Part shown: piece after piece, positions 1 through 8,332 of the stretch | Position numbering within the stretch: the first letter of the stretch is position 1 | Layout of the letters: the number at the start of each line of letters is the position of its first letter | From: Chloroflexota bacterium | GTDB lineage: Bacteria > Chloroflexota > Anaerolineae > Caldilineales > Caldilineaceae | Assembly: GCA_016861025.1 (NCBI GenBank) | Contig: BOKO01000007.1 | Span: forward strand, 186,001 to 250,000 | DNA: 64,000 bases | Reading direction: 5' to 3' | Translations under genes and position numbers: made by a program | The notes under the pieces: generated by a model | Databases searched by the model: none | Told to the model about the DNA's origin: nothing | What the model saw: only the letters and a program-made list of their open reading frames with translations

Positions 1-1041
1 GTAGCCGTCCCTGGGTGCAGGCACAGGGCGCTGAATCGGCGCTGTGGGCAGCCGCTCTGGATGCTCGACCAGCGTCGGGTCGCCGCCCTGCGCTGCCACG
101 AAATCGCGGAACTTGGCGAACGCGCGTCCGTCGGCGATGACTTCGCTCACCTGCGTGCGCGCGGCGGCAAGGTCGTCGGCGCCGCCCGCGATCAGCAGCA
201 TCTCACCGGCGACCGTTTCGACCAGTTCCTGGAAATCGGCAGGACCGCGCCCGTGCAGCGTGGCGATTGCCTCCTGCACCTCCAGCGCGTTGCCGACCGC
301 CAGACCGAGCGGCTGCTCCATCTGCGTGATCAACGCCGTGACCTTGCGCCCTGCCAGGCGACCGATGGCGACCATCTGTCGCGCCAGTGCGCGGGCATCG
401 TCCAGCGTCTCCATGAACGCGCCGCGCCCGCACTTCACGTCGAGCACGATGGCGTCGGCGCCCGCTGCCAGCTTCTTACTCATGATGCTGGCGGCGATCA
501 GCGGCAGGCTCGGCACGGTTCCGGTGACATCGCGCAGCGCGTAGAGAATTTTGTCCGCTGGCGCCAGATTTGCGGTCTGCGCGGCGATCACCAGCCCGAT
601 CTCCTGCAACTGGCGGCGGAAGTGCGCTTCGGAGAGTTCGCCGCGCCAGCCGTGGATGCTCTCCAGCTTGTCGATCGTGCCGCCGGAGAAGCTCAGCCCG
701 CGCCCGCTCATCTTGCCGACCGGCAGCCCGCACGCCGCGGCAATGGGACCCACCGCCAGCGTCGTCTTGTCGCCCACGCCGCCAGAGGAGTGCTTGTCGA
801 CAATCACTGCGCCGGGCAGCACATCGTGCAAATCAAGCTGCTCGCCCGACGCCGCCATTGCCAGCGTCAGGTCGGTCGTCTCCTGGTCGGTCATGCCGCG
901 GAAGTAGACCGCCATCAGCCACGCCGCAATCTGATAGTCGGGAATGGCGCCCTCGACGACCCCGCGCACAAAATAGTCAAGCTCAGCGCGGGTCAGTTCG
1001 CCGCCGTCACGCTTTTTGGTGATGATGTCCACCGGATTCAT
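1..1041 (-). CDS. pdp: Pyrimidine-nucleoside (thymidine) phosphorylase, C-terminus beyond window
   Basis: Phosphorolyses thymidine/uridine to base and (deoxy)ribose-1-phosphate in cytosolic pyrimidine salvage. The reading frame is open to the window edge, giving 347 codons of a family usually about 430-450 residues long. It begins MNPVDIITKKRDGGELT, as family members do. The phosphate-binding stretch KHSSGGVGDKTT lies near residues 83-94 and the family signature SGRGLSFSGGTIDKLES near 112-128. The ATG at 1041 has an AAGGAT ribosome site about 8 nt upstream. It could equally be named deoA; substrate preference cannot be read from the sequence. Confidence 0.93.
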   Translation of the reverse strand, partial: MNPVDIITKKRDGGELTRAELDYFVRGVVEGAIPDYQIAAWLMAVYFRGMTDQETTDLTLAMAASGEQLDLHDVLPGAVIVDKHSSGGVGDKTTLAVGPIAAACGLPVGKMSGRGLSFSGGTIDKLESIHGWRGELSEAHFRRQLQEIGLVIAAQTANLAPADKILYALRDVTGTVPSLPLIAASIMSKKLAAGADAIVLDVKCGRGAFMETLDDARALARQMVAIGRLAGRKVTALITQMEQPLGLAVGNALEVQEAIATLHGRGPADFQELVETVAGEMLLIAGGADDLAAARTQVSEVIADGRAFAKFRDFVAAQGGDPTLVEHPERLPTAPIQRPVPAPRDGY

Positions 1042-1042
1042 G

Positions 1043-1212
1043 GTCAGTATCCTTGCTATAAGGGGCGAGGGGCGAGTTGCGAGGGGCGAAACGCCGCCGC
1101 CCGATTTTCATGGTTCGTTGTGTACTCCGTCATCGCGGATGGAACGAACGAGCGCAAATCTCTGGTCTGCTGTTGATCCGCGCTCATCCGCCCAATCCGC
1201 GTCGTCCGCGTG
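1043..1212. repeat. Intergenic stretch with two dispersed repeat types
   Basis: The gap between the phosphorylase and the photolyase-like gene holds two short elements seen again elsewhere. At 1061-1090 there is a G-rich run built from GGGGCGAG units; its reverse complement resembles 60349-60376 upstream of glyQS. At 1174-1217 there is a TGATCCGCG...ATCCGCCC...GTCCGCGT element matching 56112-56155 at roughly 80% identity in the same orientation. No ORF was recognised. Confidence 0.55.
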
Positions 1213-2778
1213 CTATTCTCCGTCTTCATCACGACGCTGCTCCAGATGATAGAGCGGCAGATCATCCAGAAAACGCACCGCCTGCCGCTGAATCTCGCTG
1301 CGTTCGCCCGGCGCCAGATGCTTCAACCCTAGCACCGCCGGGCCAAAGCGAGGGTTGGCGCGCAGCGTCTCCTCGTGTTCGAGCAGAAAATTCCAGTAGA
1401 GCAGATTGAACGGGCATGCGCCCTCCCCACTGCGCATTTTCGGATCAAACCGGCAGCCGGTGCAGTAATCGCTCATCTTGTTGATGTAATTGGCGGACGC
1501 GATGTAGGGTTTGGTGGCGGTGCGCCCGCCGTCGGCGTTGAGACCCATGCCGATCACGTTGGGCGCCACCACCCATTCATAGGCGTCCGCGTAAAAGCTG
1601 AGAAACCAGGCGTTGACGGCAGCCGGATCGACGCCCGCCAACATGCAGAAGTTGCAGATCACCATCAACCGCTCGATGTGGTGCGAATAGCCCGACTCGA
1701 TCACGCGCGTCACGACATGTTTGAGGCAGTTCATGTCGGTGGCGCCGTCCCAGAAAAGCTGCGGCATGGCGCGCGTGTGACGCCAGCCGTTGGCGTGCAG
1801 CAGCCCCGGCATCTGCTGCCAGTACTGCCAGTAGATATACTCGCGCCAGCCAATGATCTGGCGAATGAAGCCCTCGACCGAGGCGAGTGGCGCCAGCCCG
1901 TCGTGATATGCCTGTTCGACGCGCCGCGCCATCGCCAGCGGATCGAGCAAGCCGATGTTCATGTAGGGCGAGAGCAGCGAATGAAAGAGCACAGCGCTGC
2001 GCCGGCTCATGGCGTCCTCGTATGGCCCAAAGCTATGTAGCCGGAGACGCAGAAAGTCATCGAACGCGGCTTCGGCGTCATGGCGCGTCACCGCCAGGTC
2101 GAAACCATCGACGCGACCGACGCCCTGCGCCAGCGCAGCGACCTCTGTCATCACTGCTTGCGTGATGGCGTCCGGCGCGAAACGCAGCGGCGGCGGAATC
2201 GCCAGGCCACTGCGCGGCAGCGGCTTGCGGTTCTCGCGGTCGAAGTTCCACGCGCCGCCCACCGGTTCGCCGTGTTCGTCGAGCAGCAGCCCCCAATGTT
2301 TGCGCATCGCCCGATAGAAGTTCTCCAGGATGACCTTCTTGCCCGGTTTGGGATAGGGATCAAAGCGCCCGCACAGAAACTGGGTGTTGGGCAGCACCGT
2401 CACCGGCGTATTCAGCGCGCTTGCCAGGCGCGTCTGCTGGAAGGTGCGCCCGCTGTAGTCGGCGGCAGCCATCGTCACGATGTGCGTCGGTTGAAACTCG
2501 GCGACATGTGCGCGCAGACCGTCGAGCATGGTGGCGGCGCGGCGATAATCCACGCAGTAGCCCGCTGCGCGCAGTTCCGCGGCGTAGTGGCGCATGGCGC
2601 TGACGAGCAACACCAGCTTCTTGCGCTGATAGGGCAACTTCTGCTTGCGCTGCTCGCTCTCGACCAGCAGCACGCGAAGCTGTGCGCGACTCGCCTGCGC
2701 TTCCGCCGCCAGCAACGCCGGATGTTCACGCAAAAGCTGATCGCCGAGAATCCAAACCGTGATGTTCGCCATTGCCAA
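1213..2778 (-). CDS. Fe-S bacterial cryptochrome/(6-4) photolyase family protein
   Basis: A 521-residue member of the prokaryotic cryptochrome/photolyase-related group (FeS-BCP), whose studied members repair (6-4) photoproducts using FAD and a 4Fe-4S cluster. The N-terminal Rossmann-like segment (ITVWILGDQL) is followed by the helical FAD domain with GWREYIYWQYW. Candidate cluster cysteines lie in ICNFCML and in YCTGCRFDP followed by GACPFN, matching the one-plus-three cysteine pattern of the group. ATG at 2778 and a second ATG at 2772 are both possible starts. Repair versus signalling function is inferred from family only. Confidence 0.85.
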   Translation of the reverse strand: MAMANITVWILGDQLLREHPALLAAEAQASRAQLRVLLVESEQRKQKLPYQRKKLVLLVSAMRHYAAELRAAGYCVDYRRAATMLDGLRAHVAEFQPTHIVTMAAADYSGRTFQQTRLASALNTPVTVLPNTQFLCGRFDPYPKPGKKVILENFYRAMRKHWGLLLDEHGEPVGGAWNFDRENRKPLPRSGLAIPPPLRFAPDAITQAVMTEVAALAQGVGRVDGFDLAVTRHDAEAAFDDFLRLRLHSFGPYEDAMSRRSAVLFHSLLSPYMNIGLLDPLAMARRVEQAYHDGLAPLASVEGFIRQIIGWREYIYWQYWQQMPGLLHANGWRHTRAMPQLFWDGATDMNCLKHVVTRVIESGYSHHIERLMVICNFCMLAGVDPAAVNAWFLSFYADAYEWVVAPNVIGMGLNADGGRTATKPYIASANYINKMSDYCTGCRFDPKMRSGEGACPFNLLYWNFLLEHEETLRANPRFGPAVLGLKHLAPGERSEIQRQAVRFLDDLPLYHLEQRRDEDGE

Positions 2779-2856
2779 TCGCCTGTGAACGGAAATATCA
2801 CACCCACAATTTTTGATGATACCATATTTGAGCGTTTCATCGAGATAGCCGGAATA

Positions 2857-3076
2857 CGCCGCTCGCAGCGGCGTCTACGGTTGGTGCGTAGGGGCGGCTC
2901 GCAGCCGCCCGGCCTTGGTGGGGGAGCGGCGTGTGGCAACGGCGAGGAAACGCCGCTGCGAGCGGCGTCTACGGTTGGTGCGTAGGGGCGGCTCGCAGCC
3001 GCCCGGCCTTAGTGGGGGAGCGGCGTGTGGTAACAGTGAGGACACGCCGCTGCGAGCGGCGTCTACGGTTGGCGCG
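2857..3076. repeat. 94-bp tandem repeat, two full copies plus a partial
   Basis: Units begin at 2857, 2951 and 3045, an exact 94-bp period; the third copy stops after about 32 bp. Each unit carries two GC-rich hairpins. One is CGCCGCT-nnn-AGCGGCG. The other is GGGCGGCT-CGC-AGCCGCCC. In copy one the first hairpin loop reads CGC and in copies two and three it reads GCG, that is, the reverse-complement form. It sits in the 345-nt gap before the HD hydrolase, where no other gene was recognised. Confidence 0.85.
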
Positions 3077-3123
3077 TGGGGCGAGATCGAGATGATGTTG
3101 ATGTCTCGGCATGTCGAAAGGCA

Positions 3124-3702
3124 ATGATGATAGAGCATTTGCACGAACTGCTCGACTTTCTGCGCGCGGCGGAGCAGCTCAAGAACACGCTGCGCAGCGG
3201 GCGCACCTCGCAGGGACGCCCGGAGAGCGCAGCGGAGCACACCTGGCGGCTGTGTCTGATGGCGCTGCTTTTCGAGGACGCCTATCCGGGCATCGACCAC
3301 CATCGCCTGCTCAAGCTCTGCATTGTCCATGACCTGGGCGAGGCGCTCTACGGCGACATTCCCGCCATTCTGCAAGACCCGGCGGTGGACAAAACGCCTG
3401 ACGAACGGCTACACTTGCTGGAACTGCTGGCGCCGCTGCCGGAGACACAGCAGCGCGCCTTGCTGGCGTTGTGGGATGAGTACAACGCGGCGACGACGCC
3501 GGAAGCGCGCCTCGCCAAAGCTTTCGACAAGCTGGAGACGCTGCTACAGCACACGCAAGGGCGCAACGTCGACGGCTTCGACTACGCGTTCAATCTTGAT
3601 TATGGCCGGCGCTACACCGACCTTGATCCGCTCACGCAGGCATTGCGCGCGGTGATCGATGTGGAGACGCAGCGCCGCGCTGACGCCAGCAGCGCAACAT
3701 AA
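3124..3702 (+). CDS. HD-domain phosphohydrolase, YfbR-like
   Basis: A 192-residue HD-superfamily hydrolase. Metal ligands are visible as AEHTWRLCLMALLF followed by HDLGEALYGDIPA, the pattern of YfbR-type 5'-deoxynucleotidases and related HD_3 proteins. The frame is open further upstream into the tandem repeat, but two ATGs at 3124 and 3127 mark the likely start, since the N-terminal extension would be repeat sequence. It lies 35 nt before the sugar kinase and may share its transcript. The substrate (dNMP or other phosphoester) is inferred from family. Confidence 0.8.
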   Translation: MMIEHLHELLDFLRAAEQLKNTLRSGRTSQGRPESAAEHTWRLCLMALLFEDAYPGIDHHRLLKLCIVHDLGEALYGDIPAILQDPAVDKTPDERLHLLELLAPLPETQQRALLALWDEYNAATTPEARLAKAFDKLETLLQHTQGRNVDGFDYAFNLDYGRRYTDLDPLTQALRAVIDVETQRRADASSAT

Positions 3703-3737
3703 ACCGGTTCTGAACCTGTCACAACCCGGAGAAGACC

Positions 3738-5285
3738 ATGCGCGACCACATTCTCGCCATCGACAACGGCACACAGAGTGTGCGCGCGCTGGTCTTCGAC
3801 CTGCGCGGCGAGTTACTGGCAAAGTCGCAGGTGTACCTGGAACCCTATTTTTCGCGTCAGCCGGGGTGGGCGGAGCAGAACCCTGAGTACTACTGGAGTT
3901 CGCTCTGCGAGGCGTGTCAGAGGTTGTGGACGCGCCCGCACGTCGACAAGGAGCGCATCGCTGGCGTCGCCCTCACCACGCAGCGCGCCACTGTGATCAA
4001 TGTCGACAGCCACGGCAAACCGCTGCGCCCGGCGATCGTCTGGCTTGACCAGCGTCGCACACCCGGACAACCGCCGTTGGGTGGATTGTGGGGGCTGGCG
4101 TTCAAGCTCTCGCGCATGAGTGGAACCATCGCCTACATCCAGGCCGAAGCCGAAGCCAACTGGATCCGCACCTACGAACCGGACGTTTGGGCGGAGACCT
4201 ATAAATATCTCTATCTCTCCGGTTATCTCACCTACAAGCTCACGGGGCGCTTCGCCGATTCGGTCGGCTGTCAGGTCGGCTTTATGCCCTTCGACTACAA
4301 ACGGCTGCGCTGGGCGTCGAAGTGGGATTGGAAATGGCGCGCCGTGCCGATGGATCCGTCGATCCTGGCGGAGCTGGTGCCGCCCACCCACACCATCGCC
4401 GCCATCAGCGCCGAGGCTGCCGCGGCGACGGGCATCCCCGCCGGGCTGCCGTTGATCGCCGCCGCGGCGGACAAAGCGTGCGAGGTGATCGGCGCCGGCG
4501 CACTCGAACCACACATCGGCTGCCTGAGCTACGGCACGACCGCCACCATCACCACGACGCAGACGCGCTACATCGAGCCGATCCCGCTTATCCCGCCCTA
4601 CCCCGCGGCGCTGCCCGACGCCTACAACCTGGAAGTGCAGATTTATCGCGGCTTCTGGATGGTGAGCTGGTTCAAGAACGAGTTCGGTCAGCGTGAGTTG
4701 CGGGAGGCGGAGGAACTGGGCGTTGCGCCCGAAAAGCTGCTCGACAACCTGGTCGCCGACGTGCCGCCCGGCTGCGAAGGGCTGATCCTCCAGCCGTACT
4801 GGTCGCCGGGTCTCAAGGTGCCAGGCCCAGAGGCGATGGGTGCGGTGATCGGCTTCACCGACGTGCATACGCGCGCCCATCTCTACCGCGCCATCCTGGA
4901 GGGGCTGGCGTATGGTCTGCGCGAGGGCAAGGAGCGGCTGGAGAAACGCGCAGGCGTCCCGATCACCGAGCTACGCGTGTCGGGCGGCGGTTCCCAGAGC
5001 GACGCCGCCATGCAGCTCACAGCGGACATCTTCGGCTTGGCCGCGACCCGGCCCCACGTCTACGAAACGTCGGGACTGGGCGCCGCCATCGACGCCGCCG
5101 TCGGGCTGAAGCTGCACCCCAATTTTGCCACCGCGGTGCGCGAGATGACGCGACCAGGGCAGGTCTTCGAGCCAAATCATCGCACACACTTGATGTACGA
5201 CAAGCTCTACCGCCGCATCTACCTGCGCCTGTACGAACGGCTCAAACCGTTCTACAAGGACATCCGACAGATCATGAAAACGTAG
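3738..5285 (+). CDS. FGGY-family carbohydrate kinase
   Basis: A 515-residue sugar/polyol kinase of the xylulokinase/glycerol kinase fold. The N-terminal phosphate-binding loop DNGTQSVRALVFD, a mid-protein AAAADKACEVIGAG containing the expected catalytic aspartate, and the C-terminal GGGSQSDAAMQLTADIFG signature are all present. The start ATG follows a CGGAGAAG ribosome site. The long insert with several Trp/Tyr residues (KWDWKWRAVP) differs from textbook glycerol or xylulose kinases, so the substrate is not assigned. It may be cotranscribed with the HD hydrolase. Confidence 0.85.
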   Translation: MRDHILAIDNGTQSVRALVFDLRGELLAKSQVYLEPYFSRQPGWAEQNPEYYWSSLCEACQRLWTRPHVDKERIAGVALTTQRATVINVDSHGKPLRPAIVWLDQRRTPGQPPLGGLWGLAFKLSRMSGTIAYIQAEAEANWIRTYEPDVWAETYKYLYLSGYLTYKLTGRFADSVGCQVGFMPFDYKRLRWASKWDWKWRAVPMDPSILAELVPPTHTIAAISAEAAAATGIPAGLPLIAAAADKACEVIGAGALEPHIGCLSYGTTATITTTQTRYIEPIPLIPPYPAALPDAYNLEVQIYRGFWMVSWFKNEFGQRELREAEELGVAPEKLLDNLVADVPPGCEGLILQPYWSPGLKVPGPEAMGAVIGFTDVHTRAHLYRAILEGLAYGLREGKERLEKRAGVPITELRVSGGGSQSDAAMQLTADIFGLAATRPHVYETSGLGAAIDAAVGLKLHPNFATAVREMTRPGQVFEPNHRTHLMYDKLYRRIYLRLYERLKPFYKDIRQIMKT

Positions 5286-5299
5286 TTCCTGCGCACAAT

Positions 5300-5358
5300 G
5301 TAGGTCATCGCCTCCGGCGTGACGAGGCTTTCACGTTACGCCGGAGGCGATGACCTAC
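5300..5358. terminator. Bidirectional hairpin between convergent genes
   Basis: A perfect 21-bp inverted repeat (arms 5300-5320 and 5338-5358), extendable by four pairs including one G-T, with a 9-nt loop. It lies after the kinase and overlaps the stop codon of the minus-strand metallopeptidase gene. There is no T-tract, so it may act as an RNA stabiliser or factor-dependent terminator rather than a classical intrinsic terminator. Confidence 0.7.
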
Positions 5359-7367
5359 TCGATCCAGTACGTGTACTGCGCCGGCTCCACTGTCTTGCGT
5401 GTCATCCCGCTGATCGCGATCACGGCGTGGCGGCTGCCGCTCAACCCGTCGATGGCGATGCTGGCGGCGCCGTCCGTGTCGACCGGCACGCGTGTGACGT
5501 TGGTCAGGCGGTCGCCGTCGAACTCCATGAGCTGGAGCAGCCAGCGCTGCGGCAGCCGATTGTCGGTCAGCACCCAGCCCTCGCTCTCCCAGCCGGTGAC
5601 ATCGCCCTCGAAGCTGTCGGCGTAGCCCAGCGCCGGAATCGTCACGTTGTCGATCAGCCAGCCCTCGGTGTTGACCGCGTCGTCGGTGACGTAGCTGAAC
5701 TGCACCCACAGTGGGCCGCCCGCAAACTCGCTGAGATCAAAGACCTCCTGCACCCATGTTGGCGCACCTGCATCGCCGCTGACGCCAGTGTAGCCTGGCC
5801 CCAGCGCGTTGCCGGTCGGGTTGTCGGTGCTGGTGCGCTGCCCTGGCAAAATCACCCAATCCTCGCCGTTGCGGCTGACCTGGACATAGCCGTAATCATA
5901 GGTCTCCTCAATGTTCCACCACATATCGACGCTCATCGTGATGGGCGAACCGGCGGTCAGCGCGCTGAAGTCGAACTGGCGCGTCAGGCGCGGGTTGGCG
6001 TCGTCGCTGCGGTTGCTCCACCACATGCGCACGCCGTCGGGCGCGGTCGTGTCCGCCAGTTGCGTCTCGGTGACGCCACGGAAGTGAAAGATGACATCGC
6101 CGACCTCGTCAAGCGTCAGATAATCTGTGCCATAGTTGGCGACCTGCGCCGCCGTTTCCGCCACCGGCGCCGCGGTGATGGTCGCGGCTGCGCCTGCATC
6201 AGCCAGATCAAAGCGCCGATAGCCAAAACGCCCGTCGCCGTCAAGCGCATCCGGCGCATCGGCCCAGTTGGCGACAACCCAGTCGGCGAAGAGATCGTCG
6301 AAGGTCGCGTCTATGCCCATCGTCGCCAGCGCCTGGTCAACGCCGTTGGCGCCGTTGCGCGGCTCCGCCACCAGCACGCCCAAGAACTCATCGCCAAAAC
6401 GCTGCGCCAGATAGGCGACGAACAGGTAGGACGCGCCATAGTGTGGCGCGTTGGCGCCCGGGTTCGGATTCCACGTCTTGAGCGGCAGATCCGGCTCGCG
6501 CAGAAAGATGTAGGCGAAGTTGATGTCGGGATCGTAGCCAGCCACTTCCTGAGCGTACTCGCTCAAGCCCTCGTTGATCCAAAGCTCCTCGCCGCGATCC
6601 TGGTTCCAGTGGATCATGTGCTGAAACTCATGCGCTAGCACCGTCTCATAGCTCGTGTAATCGCGCAGACGGTTGAGCCAGTTGAGGTTGATGAAGAAAA
6701 TCTCCTTTTCATTGGAGAAGGGATTCACCACCCGCGTGTACTTGTCGGCGCTGTAGAAATAACCGGCGACGCCAGCGCCCATCTGCGTCGTGTGCAACAC
6801 GTGCAGCCGTGGGTCACCGTCGATGCCTGGATTCGACTCGCTGCCAAAGAGGTTCACCAGCGCCGGATAGGTGACATTGCTGAAGCGGTCGATCGATTGG
6901 CGGATGCGGCGACCATCGTACACCTGATCGACCTCCACCCACACGTTGGCGACGGCGGTCTGATAAATCAATTCGGCGGTGATTTCGATGTTCTGCTTGG
7001 TGTCGGAATTATGCACCCAGAAGCGTTCACGGTCACCAGACTGATAGACCTTCGGCTCGGCAAAGATCGGCGCGTGGTCGATGTCGGGATTGAGCCGCTC
7101 GGTCAGCCGCCGCGGGTCGCGACTCGGCGGTTCGACCAGACGCACCTGCGCCTCGGTGTCCAGCGTCGCCAGCAGCGCGGCAGGGACGGCGGTTGGTTCG
7201 GGCGTGGGGGGCGGCGGCGCTGTGCGCACAATCGTCGGGATCGGCTGTGGCGTGACGGGCGACATCGCCGTGCAAGCCGCCAGCAGCACTGTGACCGACA
7301 GCACGGTGACCAGCAGCGCCAGCGGCGTAAGCCACTCGATTCGCCTTGACTCTACATTTCGCTTCAT
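5355..7367 (-). CDS. Secreted zinc metallopeptidase lipoprotein (immune inhibitor A-like)
   Basis: A 670-residue lipoprotein with a hydrophobic leader and lipobox LLAAC (Cys at about 32), then a Pro/Thr-rich linker. The zinc motif HEFQH lies near residues 246-250 and is followed by WINEGLSEYAQ, which supplies the third-ligand glutamate; this is the gluzincin/M6-like layout. The C-terminal part, with PTWVQEVFDLSEFAGGPLWVQF and GWLIDNVTIP, resembles the adhesion-like domain of immune inhibitor A peptidases. It is predicted to be anchored outside the membrane and to digest extracellular protein. Start ATG at 7367. Confidence 0.8.
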   Translation of the reverse strand: MKRNVESRRIEWLTPLALLVTVLSVTVLLAACTAMSPVTPQPIPTIVRTAPPPPTPEPTAVPAALLATLDTEAQVRLVEPPSRDPRRLTERLNPDIDHAPIFAEPKVYQSGDRERFWVHNSDTKQNIEITAELIYQTAVANVWVEVDQVYDGRRIRQSIDRFSNVTYPALVNLFGSESNPGIDGDPRLHVLHTTQMGAGVAGYFYSADKYTRVVNPFSNEKEIFFINLNWLNRLRDYTSYETVLAHEFQHMIHWNQDRGEELWINEGLSEYAQEVAGYDPDINFAYIFLREPDLPLKTWNPNPGANAPHYGASYLFVAYLAQRFGDEFLGVLVAEPRNGANGVDQALATMGIDATFDDLFADWVVANWADAPDALDGDGRFGYRRFDLADAGAAATITAAPVAETAAQVANYGTDYLTLDEVGDVIFHFRGVTETQLADTTAPDGVRMWWSNRSDDANPRLTRQFDFSALTAGSPITMSVDMWWNIEETYDYGYVQVSRNGEDWVILPGQRTSTDNPTGNALGPGYTGVSGDAGAPTWVQEVFDLSEFAGGPLWVQFSYVTDDAVNTEGWLIDNVTIPALGYADSFEGDVTGWESEGWVLTDNRLPQRWLLQLMEFDGDRLTNVTRVPVDTDGAASIAIDGLSGSRHAVIAISGMTRKTVEPAQYTYWIE

Positions 7368-7500
7368 TGCCAGATAGTTTCTTTTCGTTCCCTATCCCAC
7401 ACCTTTGCCAGCCGGCGGTTTTGTGGCTACAATCAACGGTTGCGTCTCTTTATTCGGCGGTCGTGGTTCCCGCCTTACCAAAACATAGGAGGATTGTAGC

Positions 7501-8196
7501 GTGAACATTCAGAACGTGGCAAGCAGTGGCGTCGGCGGGACGGAAAGACCGCGCAGTTCCGACGCTATCGCCCTGACCCTGACCCGGTCGGCGGTCGTGG
7601 TCATCGCTCTCTACATCGGCGCCCAGATGCTGGCAGACTTCACCAGCCTCAAGATCGGCATCGTGGCCGGGCTGGCGGTGGACATGGGCACCTTCATCTA
7701 TCCAATCACCTTCACCCTGCGCGATGTGGCGCACAAAACCATCGGCAAACGCAACACCCAGGCGCTGATCTGGATGGCGGCGGGCGTCAATCTCTTTGCG
7801 GTCTTCTACGTCTGGTGGGTGAGCAGCGTGCCGGGTGACCCGTCGTGGGGACTCGACGCCGAATGGGGCGCAGTCTTCAGCGCTGCGCTGCTGGGGCGCA
7901 TCGTCATCGCCTCCATCATTGCCGAAGTGATCAGCGAGTTGATCGACACCGAAGTCTATCACTGGTTCGTCACGCGCATCACCCATCGCCACCAGTGGGC
8001 GCGCGTCCTGGTCAGCAACAGCGTCAGCGTGCCGATCGACAACCTGATCTTCGCCGTCGGCGCGTTCGGCGGCGTGTTGCCCTGGGAAGTCGTCTGGCAG
8101 ATTTTCGTCTTCAATCTCGCGCTCAAATACGCCGTGACCGTGGTCAGCATGCCGCTGATCTACGTCACTCGCGACCGCGATTGGAGTGAGCAGTAG
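7501..8196 (+). CDS. Queuosine-precursor transporter, YhhQ/VUT family
   Basis: A 231-residue integral membrane protein of the VUT (vitamin uptake-like) family, whose characterised members import queuosine precursors for tRNA modification. About six hydrophobic segments are visible. Family features include the polar segment FIYPITFTLRDVAHKTIGKR and, late in the protein, SNSVSVPIDNLIFAVGAFGG. Translation starts at GTG 7501, chosen because AGGAGG sits 9-10 nt upstream. It stands alone between the metallopeptidase and the convergent beta-lactamase-like gene. Confidence 0.85.
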   Translation: MNIQNVASSGVGGTERPRSSDAIALTLTRSAVVVIALYIGAQMLADFTSLKIGIVAGLAVDMGTFIYPITFTLRDVAHKTIGKRNTQALIWMAAGVNLFAVFYVWWVSSVPGDPSWGLDAEWGAVFSAALLGRIVIASIIAEVISELIDTEVYHWFVTRITHRHQWARVLVSNSVSVPIDNLIFAVGAFGGVLPWEVVWQIFVFNLALKYAVTVVSMPLIYVTRDRDWSEQ

Positions 8197-8332
8197 GCAT
8201 GCCCCTTAGTATAATCATGATATTTCCAAGCACCATCTCCAATGCGGACTTGGGATGTCCAAGCGCTTCATGACCCAGACCTCTCCCGCCGCCAGTCTGG
8301 AAGGTGATTTCACGTTGTGTGGGGCTATTGAC

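Noticed and set aside
61..1176. Long plus-strand ORF over the phosphorylase gene
   Set aside because: Its protein is Arg/His/Gln-rich antisense sequence, while the minus strand gives a clear pyrimidine-nucleoside phosphorylase.
2857..3076. CRISPR array
   Set aside because: Repeat units are contiguous with an exact 94-bp period and no unique spacers; no cas genes are nearby.
3738..5285. Assigning the FGGY kinase as xylulokinase to pair with xylFGH
   Set aside because: It is about 29 kb away and carries an atypical insert; the sugar cannot be assigned from sequence.
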